Assembly: GCA_963831235.1 (NCBI GenBank)
Contig: CAWHPS010000041.1
Coordinates: 1 to 51,988 of the forward strand
Reading direction: 5' to 3'
Origin: CAWHPS01 sp963831235
GTDB taxonomy: Bacteria > Fibrobacterota > OXYB2-FULL-49-7 > JAEUSG01
DNA length: 51,988 nucleotides
The translations under genes were made by a program, and so were the position numbers. Shown here piece after piece: positions 42,940-51,087 of the stretch (the stretch's first letter is position 1; each line of letters opens with the position of its first letter). The notes beneath the pieces were generated by a model that worked only from the letters and a program-made list of their open reading frames with translations, was not told where the DNA came from and did no database searches.

Positions 42940-44073
42940 TTACCGCAAGAATACAACCCGTCTTGAATGGCTCTGTCCGGCAAAATCAAATCTTAGAATA
43001 TACAGGCCTGTAACTAAGGGCTTATCCATTAATGAAAGCGCGAACACCTGTTTTCCAGGTTTATTAACGTCATAATGCTGGTCAAACAACAAGCAGCCAT
43101 TAATACCATATAAACGGAGTCTGCATGCGCCGCTATGACCGAACTGGCAGAGAACATTCATTTGCCCCATAGACGGGTTTGAAATGGTAACAATAAACGG
43201 TCTTAAACCAGATAGAGATGCTTCCGTATTTACATAGCAGCCTTTTTCCACCAACACAGCATAGCTGCCAGAGCCGGAAATTTTTGCTAAAACCTGTTTC
43301 TGTACTTTGTTATAAGCGCTCGAAATTTGGATCCAATTGGTTCCATCATATTGGCTGATATGCAGGGAGGTATCGCAGTTTCTGTTTATTACTGATGTAT
43401 CAATATTAAAAGCAAGCGTCATGGAGTCCATATTTGCCGCCAAAGATGGAGCAATCCATAGGGAACATCCAGCTGTTTTAATAAACAAATCGGAATATAT
43501 ATGGTTATTGGGAAAGCAAATTATGCTGTCATTTGTTAAAGAAACGTTTTTATGCAGGAAGAAGGTTATGATTATGTAAAATGTAGGAAATGATTTTGTA
43601 ATAGTGTAAGGTAATAATCCTGTTGAATATAAAGAATCAGATTGCAGAACCAGGTGTATTGTATTTCCATCGGTTGTCCAGGGATTAGCTGTGATAATAC
43701 TCCCATTAGCTTCATCCGAATAGAGATTCACTTTGCTGGTTGTCCCATCACCCATCTTAGTTAAGAATACAATACCGTACTGGCCACTGTATTTCCCTTT
43801 GTTAGTGCCGGTATGTGACAATATCCAGTTTGCCTGGTCAGTAACATCAATTTCGAAAAACTTCTTGTCAAGAACCGCATCTTCACCATCGCTTCTAACT
43901 CCTTGTGGGACCGTAACAGAGATATACTTTTCCGCTGCCAATCTGTTTGTATCAGCGGAATAATTCATCCGACCAGCCCAGAGGATTTTCAGCATCCATC
44001 CATTTAGCTGTTGCAGGAACGTCTTCAATGTCACCCCAAACATCCTTGATGTTATTTGCATAATCCACAACAC
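42940..44073 (-). CDS. CBM9-like secreted protein, C-terminal part after frameshift
   Basis: Authentic sequence begins near 43968 ('MNYSADTNRLAAEKYISVTV'); the codons before that are the upstream gene read out of frame. It contains the second half of the duplicated segment, a beta domain ('MTLAFNIDTSVINRNCDTS'), and a C-terminal FlgD/T9SS-like sorting domain ('VTISNPSMGQMNVLCQFG', 'RLYGINGCLLFD', 'LVTGLYILRFDFAG'). Joined with the upstream frame it forms one protein of about 718 residues. Confidence 0.7.
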   Translation of the reverse strand: MLWIMQITSRMFGVTLKTFLQQLNGWMLKILWAGRMNYSADTNRLAAEKYISVTVPQGVRSDGEDAVLDKKFFEIDVTDQANWILSHTGTNKGKYSGQYGIVFLTKMGDGTTSKVNLYSDEANGSIITANPWTTDGNTIHLVLQSDSLYSTGLLPYTITKSFPTFYIIITFFLHKNVSLTNDSIICFPNNHIYSDLFIKTAGCSLWIAPSLAANMDSMTLAFNIDTSVINRNCDTSLHISQYDGTNWIQISSAYNKVQKQVLAKISGSGSYAVLVEKGCYVNTEASLSGLRPFIVTISNPSMGQMNVLCQFGHSGACRLRLYGINGCLLFDQHYDVNKPGKQVFALSLMDKPLVTGLYILRFDFAGQSHSRRVVFLR

Positions 44074-44391
44074 CGCAGCGTATCAGCATAGGGCCTGGAG
44101 TGCAATATGGATTACCTCCAAAAGCATCACGATATTCCCCTCTGACTTTTGCGGATACAGCTTTTCCCTGTAAATTGTTTAAATCCTTGAACCAGACAAA
44201 ACTGCAATAACCGGCATTGGTCGGGCCATTGCCGAGACCAAAAGATGATTCTGAATTTCCCTCGCTTTGCCTTTTCTTTGCAGAAACCACCATGCCTTCA
44301 TGCTTGATTATATTTGTCGGCAGGGCTGGTCCCGGATTGGTGGTAAGATTGTAACCGTTCTTTATGCAATTGTACCAGAAAACATGGGTTG
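43651..44391. repeat. Duplicated coding segment, copy 2
   Basis: 741 bp, one base longer than copy 1 at 41147-41886. The extra base is at 43969-43971 (ccg where copy 1 has gg) and causes the frameshift between the two frames here. Confidence 0.85.
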
Positions 44392-45097
44392 TAATGCTGG
44401 TGTCATTTATCGGCAAAACGATGCTGTCATCATTCAGCATATATTCCGGATAAAAGGACAGACTATCCCAGGGAGCTTTTATCCAATCCTGCTTGTTGCC
44501 ATTATACTCAACGCCAAGCCCCAATATGCATCTGTCCCTGCAGCACGATACAGTGCTTGCATAATCGGTTTCATCCGAACCCACACTTGCCTGAAATCTT
44601 TTTGTTCCCAAAGGGTCAACGATATTCCGCTTCATGGCAAATTCATAAGTTGGAAACGAGCCATTTCCACTTTGAAGAGATTTTGCCTTTAGATTGGAGT
44701 TCAGAAAGAATAGACTATTTATGCCTATATTAACTGAACCGAGAATATCTATTGAAAAGAAATTGTTACTCCCGCCAAAGCTTACTTTTACATTATCACC
44801 TGGAAATACCACATTATCATCAGCAGTTGTTTTTATGGCAAAATAAATCCATTCCGAGTCGCAGACTGCGTAAGCCTTCATTTGAAATTCGGCAGGTATC
44901 CACAAGGCAAGGGAATCACGGGCAAAAACATTCATGTCTCCCCGAAGTGTATCAATAAGCGCTGTTTCAGGCCATTCATTGATGTTTCCGTCTATTACCG
45001 GAATCCAGTTTCGGCATGTTTTAATCAGATAGGACGATGGCGATCCAACTAAAATTGAAAAACAGAGCAAAATAATTAATGAGAAAATTTTATTCAT
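43952..45097 (-). CDS. CBM9-like secreted protein, N-terminal part (frameshifted)
   Basis: Signal peptide (about 1-19), then a domain at about 30-225 whose 'PVIDGNINEWPE', 'YAVCDSEWIYFAIKT' and 'VKVSFGG' follow the CBM9/DOMON-like sugar-binding pattern. Next comes the segment shared with the 40448-41965 gene ('THVFWYNCIKNGYNL...'). The frame ends at '...NPLGWSDELFR', where copy 1 reads '...NPLGWSMNYSAD', owing to one inserted base at 43969-43971. Six bases separate it from the SUMF1-type lipoprotein gene, so it is the last member of the kinase/activator operon. Confidence 0.75.
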   Translation of the reverse strand: MNKIFSLIILLCFSILVGSPSSYLIKTCRNWIPVIDGNINEWPETALIDTLRGDMNVFARDSLALWIPAEFQMKAYAVCDSEWIYFAIKTTADDNVVFPGDNVKVSFGGSNNFFSIDILGSVNIGINSLFFLNSNLKAKSLQSGNGSFPTYEFAMKRNIVDPLGTKRFQASVGSDETDYASTVSCCRDRCILGLGVEYNGNKQDWIKAPWDSLSFYPEYMLNDDSIVLPINDTSITTHVFWYNCIKNGYNLTTNPGPALPTNIIKHEGMVVSAKKRQSEGNSESSFGLGNGPTNAGYCSFVWFKDLNNLQGKAVSAKVRGEYRDAFGGNPYCTPGPMLIRCGVVDYANNIKDVWGDIEDVPATAKWMDAENPLGWSDELFR

Positions 45098-45103
45098 ATA
45101 CTG

Positions 45104-46441
45104 TTACCTCCTCGTATTGGAACAACAGCGAAACCCTATGTTTTTTGCTATAAAATATTTGGGGCTTACTTCCTTGATACTATCAAAGGTTAAAATATTG
45201 GAACGGCTCTGACTTGACCAGTCCCCGCCGGCATATAAAATACGCCATTCTTTTATATTATCAGGGGGATTATAGTATGAGCGATCATCAGCATAATACA
45301 CCCATTCTGAGGCATTTCCAGAAAGATCATAAATTCCGAATTTCGACACACAGCTCTTTCTTTTGCCCACACTATCGGCGCCCCCGCCATCGTCAGGTAG
45401 TAAAAAAGCGTTCCGTTCGGTATTACACTTTCCAGGATCGTATTCATTGCCATAAGGGTACAATGATGCTTCCCATCCACCCAAAGCCAATTTCCATTCC
45501 GTGGGGAAGCATAGCCGTTTTTTGGTATTAAGGCAATAATTTTCAGCAAGTTCAAATGGAATATTTGTTCTTGGCATATTTGGGGATTTTGATAATAATT
45601 CAGGTTCATGGATATTATAGTTTACGCTGTCCAGTCTGTATTCCATTGAATCATATACTGCAAAATCGTTATTTGTGACTTCATATTTATCCATGCAGAA
45701 ATGGTGGCTGTCCACTTCCACAAATGCCATTCCAAGCGGGCATATACTGTCAGGGTTAAGGGGTGAACTTCTTGTTATAAAACTGTCAATGAAGGGTTGT
45801 GATGTTTGACCAAAAACGTCTTTGAAATCAATGGTCCAGTAGTATCTGCGATTGGGCAACAAACTACCAATGACCTTTGATGACATCACTTTCTCTAACT
45901 GGAAAGTCTGTTCTGTATTGGAGAGCTCTCCTGAATCAATGATTCTAGATTGTTTAACAGTATCGAGTGTTATGCTATAGTGTATATGTTCCAAAGAAGT
46001 ATTGATAAGGAAATCAGAATCCCGACAGGTAAAGGTTAATCGTATTGAAAGGGGCGCGTTTGCCATGTCATGCTTTGGGAAAACCACATTTCTGATTGAA
46101 GGGGGTCGGTTGATTCTTTTCAAAGGTATTGGGCCAAGATTATGAACGCCTTTTGTAAGGGCAAGAGAATCGTGCCAAAGAATGTAATTGTTGAATTCTA
46201 TCCACAATGTTTTATTTCCCGTGAAAACAGAGTCCAGAATAAAATACCCGTTATTGTCCGTTGTTGTGCTCTGATTGGCCAAATATACTTTTGCCCCGGA
46301 TATCGGCTTTAAAGACAGGCTGTCAACCACTTGCCCTGTAAGACCCGCTTCCTTTTTTTCCACACTAAGCCCGAGGTCCTTGAAATACCCGCATTGGAAG
46401 AATATAAAAACGAGCATGAAGATTATTTTATTCATCATCAT
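45104..46441 (-). CDS. Lipoprotein with carboxypeptidase-regulatory-like and SUMF1 (FGE-type) domains
   Basis: Five ATG codons in a row (46433-46447) follow directly on GAAGGAG; the third (46441) has the best spacing, giving about 445 residues. A lipobox Cys lies in 'IFFQCGYF'. A CarboxypepD-reg-like domain ('GQVVDSLSLKPISGAKVYL...TDNNGYFILDSV') is followed by a fibronectin-like region and then a formylglycine-generating/SUMF1 domain ('FCMDKYEVTN', 'RLCFPTEWKLALGG', 'GIYDLSGNASEWVYY', 'NIGFRCC'). The FGE active-site Cys pair is not evident, so it is more likely a structural or binding SUMF1 domain at the cell surface. Confidence 0.8.
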   Translation of the reverse strand: MMMNKIIFMLVFIFFQCGYFKDLGLSVEKKEAGLTGQVVDSLSLKPISGAKVYLANQSTTTDNNGYFILDSVFTGNKTLWIEFNNYILWHDSLALTKGVHNLGPIPLKRINRPPSIRNVVFPKHDMANAPLSIRLTFTCRDSDFLINTSLEHIHYSITLDTVKQSRIIDSGELSNTEQTFQLEKVMSSKVIGSLLPNRRYYWTIDFKDVFGQTSQPFIDSFITRSSPLNPDSICPLGMAFVEVDSHHFCMDKYEVTNNDFAVYDSMEYRLDSVNYNIHEPELLSKSPNMPRTNIPFELAENYCLNTKKRLCFPTEWKLALGGWEASLYPYGNEYDPGKCNTERNAFLLPDDGGGADSVGKRKSCVSKFGIYDLSGNASEWVYYADDRSYYNPPDNIKEWRILYAGGDWSSQSRSNILTFDSIKEVSPKYFIAKNIGFRCCSNTRR

Positions 46442-48476
46442 CATCATCTCCTTCTTCGCCTGATTTCCTGATCTTTCCCTCCATACCATACTTTCGCATC
46501 AGACGCCTTAGCGTGCTCCTGTCCGTTCCAAGCGCTTCTGCTGTTCTTGAAAAATGATAGTGGTTTTTAAGAAGATGGTGATTGATAAGTTTTTTATCAA
46601 CCTCCTCGTGCGCATCCTTGAGTGTTCGGGACTCAATTTCGGATGTTTCCATGAGCGTAATATTGAGGTCATCAGGTGAAATAAACTCGTTGTCGCCGAG
46701 TAGAGCGGCTGCCTGAACAACATTCCTGAGTTCACGGATATTTCCCGGCCAGACATGGTGGAGGACTAATTTCCGAGCATCAGGTGTAAAACCCTTTACG
46801 GAAAGGTTGTTTTGCTCTCTGATTTCCTCGAGGAACGCATTGGCGAGCATAAGCACATCAGCCCCTCGCTGATGCAATGAGGGCATTTCAAGGGTAACAC
46901 CATTAAGACGGTAGTATAGGTCTTCTCGAAATTTCTTTTCCCTTGTCAGTGTTCGAAGGTCCTTGTTTGTGGCGGCTATTATCCGGGCATTGACGGAAAC
47001 GGGGTCATGACCGCCCAATCGGGTAAAATGGCCTTCCTGCAGAAAAAGCAGGAGTTTGGCCTGTAATGCCTGGGACAGGTCTCCTATCTCGTCGAGAAAA
47101 AGCGTACCTTGATTGGCCATTTCAATCCGTCCCTTTTTCCTGTCGCTCGCTCCTGTAAACGCCCCCTTTTCATAACCAAAAAGCTCGGCTTCCAAAAGTT
47201 CGGAAGGGATGGAGGCGCAGTCAATGGTGATAAGATCTGCGTCCCTCCGGCTGCTTTGTTCGTGCAGCCAGCGCGCAAGCACGCTCTTTCCTGTTCCGGT
47301 TGTACCAGTGATTAATATCGGTATGTTTGCCTTCGCAACCCGTTCAGCCTGTGCCACAAGTTTACGCATGACAGGGCTTGCGCCCCACAAAGGGCCGGCA
47401 TCTTTCCTTGTGGCAGCGATAAGTTTTTGTTTTTCAAGCTCAAGGCGTTTTACCTTACCTTCATATTTTACCCGTTCTTCGGCAGCCCCATGCAAGGCGG
47501 CTTTTTCCTTTTCCATTTCCATGTAACGGCGAAGCTCAAGAGATCCCGATATCTGCTGACTTAGAAGGCGCATAAATTCCGTATCAAACAGTCTGTTGAG
47601 GTCTTTTTTGTCAGCAGCAAAACCATCAAGAATAACCGTTCCAAAGACCTCATTATTTCTGGTGTTAAGGGGGATGCCCGCCATGGGGCTTCCTGAAACA
47701 GTAGCGGCATCCAAATTTATTTGACTAGGTAAGTTCAAGTGGGGCGGGAAAGAGAGAATGGCGCGGCCTTCCTGAAGTATTGTTGAAACAAGACAGTGAC
47801 ATGCTTCCTTACCCATCCATTCAGTTTCCGAAAGGCCTATGCAAACCGCGGTCTGTCTTGCCATTGCGCCTTCCTTAAGCACCAGAACTCCCTGGCTGAA
47901 TCCGGATTCGCGGCATAATGTACGCATAATTGAGTCTGCCACGGGAAGAAAACCGACCTCCGAACCCGCTGCATCGGAAAGGGCAAGAAGGATTTGAAAT
48001 TGCCGCTGCCGATGTCGTGCAATCTCAAGGTTATTGTCAAGCGCTTCAAGCGGATCCAATGCAGCATTGCTTTTTCCTGCGCTCAGCATCATGGATCCAA
48101 TGGGCCCTTGTCTTATTTGCTTGAGCAATATCTGGCTTTCTTCAAGAAAGTCTCTGCTTATAAGGGTCATTGATGTTTCTTCTCCGGCATTTTCTTCCTT
48201 TAGCAGTAAACAGAAACTTCCCACTTGAACAATATTGCCATCCACTATCATTTTTTGGCTGATTTTATCATCATTAACATAAGTCCCGTTCCTGCTTTGA
48301 AGGTCCATGATAAGCCATCCGTCGGATTTGCGCACAAGGTTTGCATGCAGGGAAGAGACCGACTTATCCGGAAGCACTATATCGCACTGGGATGATCGCC
48401 CGATGCTGACCAATTTACCGGTCAGGGCAAAGCGGAAAACCTCTTTATTATTTCGGCTGACGATAAATGTCAACAT
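46428..48476 (-). CDS. FHA-GAF sigma54-dependent transcriptional activator
   Basis: 682 residues from the ATG at 48476 (GGAGAAGGA upstream; an earlier ATG lies inside the previous gene). Domains: FHA at about 10-90 ('SIGRSSQCDIVLPDKSVSSLHANL', 'SRNGTYVN'), GAF at about 155-320, AAA+ with Walker A 'GTTGTGKSVLA', the sigma54-contact loop 'GAFTGA', Walker B 'GTLFLDEIG', and a Fis-type helix-turn-helix ('FSRTAEALGTDRSTLRRLM'). FHA domains bind phosphothreonine, so the Ser/Thr kinase in the same operon is the probable input. It ends in five Asp and Glu, coded by the trinucleotide run that also supplies the next gene's start codons. Confidence 0.92.
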   Translation of the reverse strand: MLTFIVSRNNKEVFRFALTGKLVSIGRSSQCDIVLPDKSVSSLHANLVRKSDGWLIMDLQSRNGTYVNDDKISQKMIVDGNIVQVGSFCLLLKEENAGEETSMTLISRDFLEESQILLKQIRQGPIGSMMLSAGKSNAALDPLEALDNNLEIARHRQRQFQILLALSDAAGSEVGFLPVADSIMRTLCRESGFSQGVLVLKEGAMARQTAVCIGLSETEWMGKEACHCLVSTILQEGRAILSFPPHLNLPSQINLDAATVSGSPMAGIPLNTRNNEVFGTVILDGFAADKKDLNRLFDTEFMRLLSQQISGSLELRRYMEMEKEKAALHGAAEERVKYEGKVKRLELEKQKLIAATRKDAGPLWGASPVMRKLVAQAERVAKANIPILITGTTGTGKSVLARWLHEQSSRRDADLITIDCASIPSELLEAELFGYEKGAFTGASDRKKGRIEMANQGTLFLDEIGDLSQALQAKLLLFLQEGHFTRLGGHDPVSVNARIIAATNKDLRTLTREKKFREDLYYRLNGVTLEMPSLHQRGADVLMLANAFLEEIREQNNLSVKGFTPDARKLVLHHVWPGNIRELRNVVQAAALLGDNEFISPDDLNITLMETSEIESRTLKDAHEEVDKKLINHHLLKNHYHFSRTAEALGTDRSTLRRLMRKYGMEGKIRKSGEEGDDDDDE

Positions 48477-49161
48477 TGAAATCCTTCTCCGGTCTGTGGA
48501 TGAGTCCATCCGCGACACTGTATAAGAAAGCACCGGTAAAAACCAGGAAGCCGCCCAGATGCAAAGAAGCAGCCCTTCCCGCGTCAGGGTAATCTTCTTC
48601 CTTGAACCCGAAATCGTTTGACTTAAAATGTTCGAGCCGTGAATAACCGTAAATGGAACATGCCAGGGCGCCGATTTGTATTACCGCGCATACGATGGAT
48701 TTACGTTTATCACCGTTTAAATATTGCGGAATCCCGGCAGGTAGAAAATTGATTGCCAAAGGATAAGCTTTAGGCGCTATTGCGTGTTCGCGAAACAGTT
48801 TTTCCCTGTTTTCCTTTTTTGCCATCTGAAATATGGCGACAATATCAGGATGGAAAATGGCGGGGTCAATCTCAATCTCCGGACGGATAAGGAGCAGTTT
48901 GCTGAATGTGGCTTTTGCCAGGTCAGGCTTTTCGGCCATCACATAACTTGCGCCGAGCATGGGATAGAGGATGGCAAGACTGTCAATCCTGTTATCCGCT
49001 TCCAGATGCAGCACCTGCTCATTGAAGCATTCAACAGCATGTTTGTATTCGCCTGCCGTGTAAAGGATGCTGCAATCAACGCTGTCCTGTGCGCCGGCCT
49101 GCTTTAAAAGAATGAAAATAAAACAGAGAAAAATACCACTGTTTGATAAACGATAATTCAC
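48448..49161 (-). CDS. Exported TPR-like protein with membrane segments
   Basis: 237 residues. Signal peptide (ends near 'KQAGAQ'), then TPR-like helices ('YTAGEYKHAVECFNEQVLHL', 'AEKPDLAKATFSKLLLIRPEIEIDPAIFHPDI'), then 'FLPAGIPQYLNGDKRKSIVCAVIQIGAL' and a second hydrophobic helix. The pattern resembles DUF5683-like envelope proteins. The start overlaps the kinase stop by four bases and its end overlaps the activator start by 29 bases, so the three are translated together. Probable envelope partner of the kinase. Confidence 0.75.
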   Translation of the reverse strand: MNYRLSNSGIFLCFIFILLKQAGAQDSVDCSILYTAGEYKHAVECFNEQVLHLEADNRIDSLAILYPMLGASYVMAEKPDLAKATFSKLLLIRPEIEIDPAIFHPDIVAIFQMAKKENREKLFREHAIAPKAYPLAINFLPAGIPQYLNGDKRKSIVCAVIQIGALACSIYGYSRLEHFKSNDFGFKEEDYPDAGRAASLHLGGFLVFTGAFLYSVADGLIHRPEKDFNVDIYRQPK

Positions 49162-50798
49162 CTATAATCTCCAATCTCAATTTTCAGGTGGGTAGAGGAA
49201 TCCGGTGTAATATTAATTTGACTGCGATAAATTTCACCTGTGGGCCGCCGCAATTCCAATTGATGGATGCCGCATGGAAGCACTATGGGTGTTTTGGTGG
49301 GAGCTATGCCGTTTTTCTCTCCATCCAGGAAGACATAAGCCCAGACCGTTGAAAAAAGAGTTATTTGGCCTTTACACGGCAAAGGGCTTGGAAAAACCGG
49401 CAGGACATCGGCCTCTTTTGTGTCTTTTGCTATGGATTCACTGATTGGTTTTTCTTTATTTGCGGTCTGATTGATTTCAGGAATTATCTGTTTTTGTTTA
49501 TTGTTCACGGTAGGCAAATTAACGCTGATAATTTCTTTCTGTTGGCCTTTACTTGTTGAATCAGTTATCAGGGAAGATGATAAATTATTCTTGTGTTCAA
49601 CTTTCACGACATCCTTTATAATGTTGTTTCTTTTCCCAATGAGCCAAAGTAATAATACAGCCATGATTGTCAACACTGCTGCAGTTAAAGTAAAATAAAG
49701 TTTTCTTGTTAAAATCAGTCTTCCTGGTTTAGGCAGTCTTGTTTCTGTGGAGCCATCAATGGATTTGAATCCCTCTATGCACTTTAATGCCTCATCATTT
49801 TCCGGATCCATCTGAAGGACTTGCTTGAATATGTTTATAGAATCAAACATTTTACCACTGTCTCTGAGACGGACTGCTTCAGTGAGCTTGTCCTCAATTT
49901 CCTGTTTTCGTAAAGCTGAGACAAATTTGCAGGGGGATTTAAGATATTGTGCGATAATTGAGAAATCCATGGGTAGTTTTTCTGAAATCGAGATGCCATC
50001 AAAGGCCTTTATGATTTCTTCCATGTTGTTAAACCTTTCCGATGGATCCGCACAAAAACATTTGTTTATGATTCCCGCCAATACTTCAGGAACAGATATT
50101 CCTTTGTTTTCCAAGGGAACAAAGCTGCCTTTTCGGATTCGATCAAAGATTGCGGGAACTGTATTTCCGGAAAATGGAGGTGAACCTGTCAACATATAAT
50201 AGAAGGACACGCCGAATGCGAAAATATCACTTTTTATGTCATGCCGTTTACCATCAATAATTTCCGGAGCAATATAACAAGGGGTCCCGGCAACATGATC
50301 CAATCCGGTTAATTCAGCGCCATTTTCAGGCTTGGCTAGGCTGAAATCCGTAATCTTGGCAATACCGTTTGATTGAAGCAGAAGATTTTGGAGCTTTATG
50401 TCCCGGTGGATAATGGAATGCTTATGAACATGGTTGAGTCCTGACGCTATCTGATAAAAGAGGATTAAAGCAGCCTCCCAGGGTATTGTCTCATGCTCTT
50501 TGAGTAGTTTATTGAAATCAATACCATCTATAAGTTCAAGAACAATGAAATAGTTCTCATCGGAAAGCCCGAAATCATAAATATGTGTTACATTGGGATG
50601 TGAAATCATAGCCAATGTTTTAGCCTCTTCCTCAAAACGTTTTATCCAGTTGCCTTCCAACACAAGGTGAGGATGGAGTATTTTTATGGCAACCTTCCGG
50701 TTCAATTTTGTATCAAGCGCCCGGTGTACGGTTGAGACAGAACCATGACCAATCTTTGCTTCTATGGTATATCGATCAAGAAATTGTTCCAAATCCAC
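49158..50798 (-). CDS. Transmembrane Ser/Thr protein kinase with PEGA domain
   Basis: 546 residues. Hanks-type kinase domain at about 10-265: Gly-rich loop 'IGHGSVSTVHRA', Lys39 in 'VAIKILHP', 'HRDIKLQN' (Asp133), 'DFSLAK' (Asp151; Ser replaces the Gly of DFG), 'GTPCYIAPE', 'DIKSDIFAFGVSFYYMLTG'. A TPR-like segment (about 305-345), one membrane helix (about 368-390), a disordered stretch and a C-terminal PEGA domain ('LFSTVWAYVFLDGEKNGIAPTKTPIVLPCGIH') in the periplasm follow. First gene of a five-gene operon with an FHA-containing activator. The 289 bp upstream hold no gene. Confidence 0.93.
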   Translation of the reverse strand: MDLEQFLDRYTIEAKIGHGSVSTVHRALDTKLNRKVAIKILHPHLVLEGNWIKRFEEEAKTLAMISHPNVTHIYDFGLSDENYFIVLELIDGIDFNKLLKEHETIPWEAALILFYQIASGLNHVHKHSIIHRDIKLQNLLLQSNGIAKITDFSLAKPENGAELTGLDHVAGTPCYIAPEIIDGKRHDIKSDIFAFGVSFYYMLTGSPPFSGNTVPAIFDRIRKGSFVPLENKGISVPEVLAGIINKCFCADPSERFNNMEEIIKAFDGISISEKLPMDFSIIAQYLKSPCKFVSALRKQEIEDKLTEAVRLRDSGKMFDSINIFKQVLQMDPENDEALKCIEGFKSIDGSTETRLPKPGRLILTRKLYFTLTAAVLTIMAVLLLWLIGKRNNIIKDVVKVEHKNNLSSSLITDSTSKGQQKEIISVNLPTVNNKQKQIIPEINQTANKEKPISESIAKDTKEADVLPVFPSPLPCKGQITLFSTVWAYVFLDGEKNGIAPTKTPIVLPCGIHQLELRRPTGEIYRSQINITPDSSTHLKIEIGDYR

Positions 50799-51087
50799 TA
50801 CCTTGTTATTAAGCAGTTTTTATGCCTGAGAAAATTCTTTATTCCTGAACCATACCTGGCATGGGGTTATTATGAAGTATAAATATTTTCAACCCCATTT
50901 TGGAACATTTTGCACCATGTTTATGGTACGAGTTGCCTCAACAATGATGCTTTTGAACAACAATGGGTAAAAAGAATAAACTTTTGGCAGGATTCTACGA
51001 AAAACGCGGTAAATAGATTTTTATTTATATTAGCAATAACCTACGATAGAATAAGAATCCAATTATAGAAATCTTCATACCTAATCT

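Noticed and set aside
50910..50935. tggaacattttgcacc as a sigma54 promoter near the kinase gene
   Set aside because: GG-to-GC spacing is 8 rather than 10, and it points away from the kinase gene.
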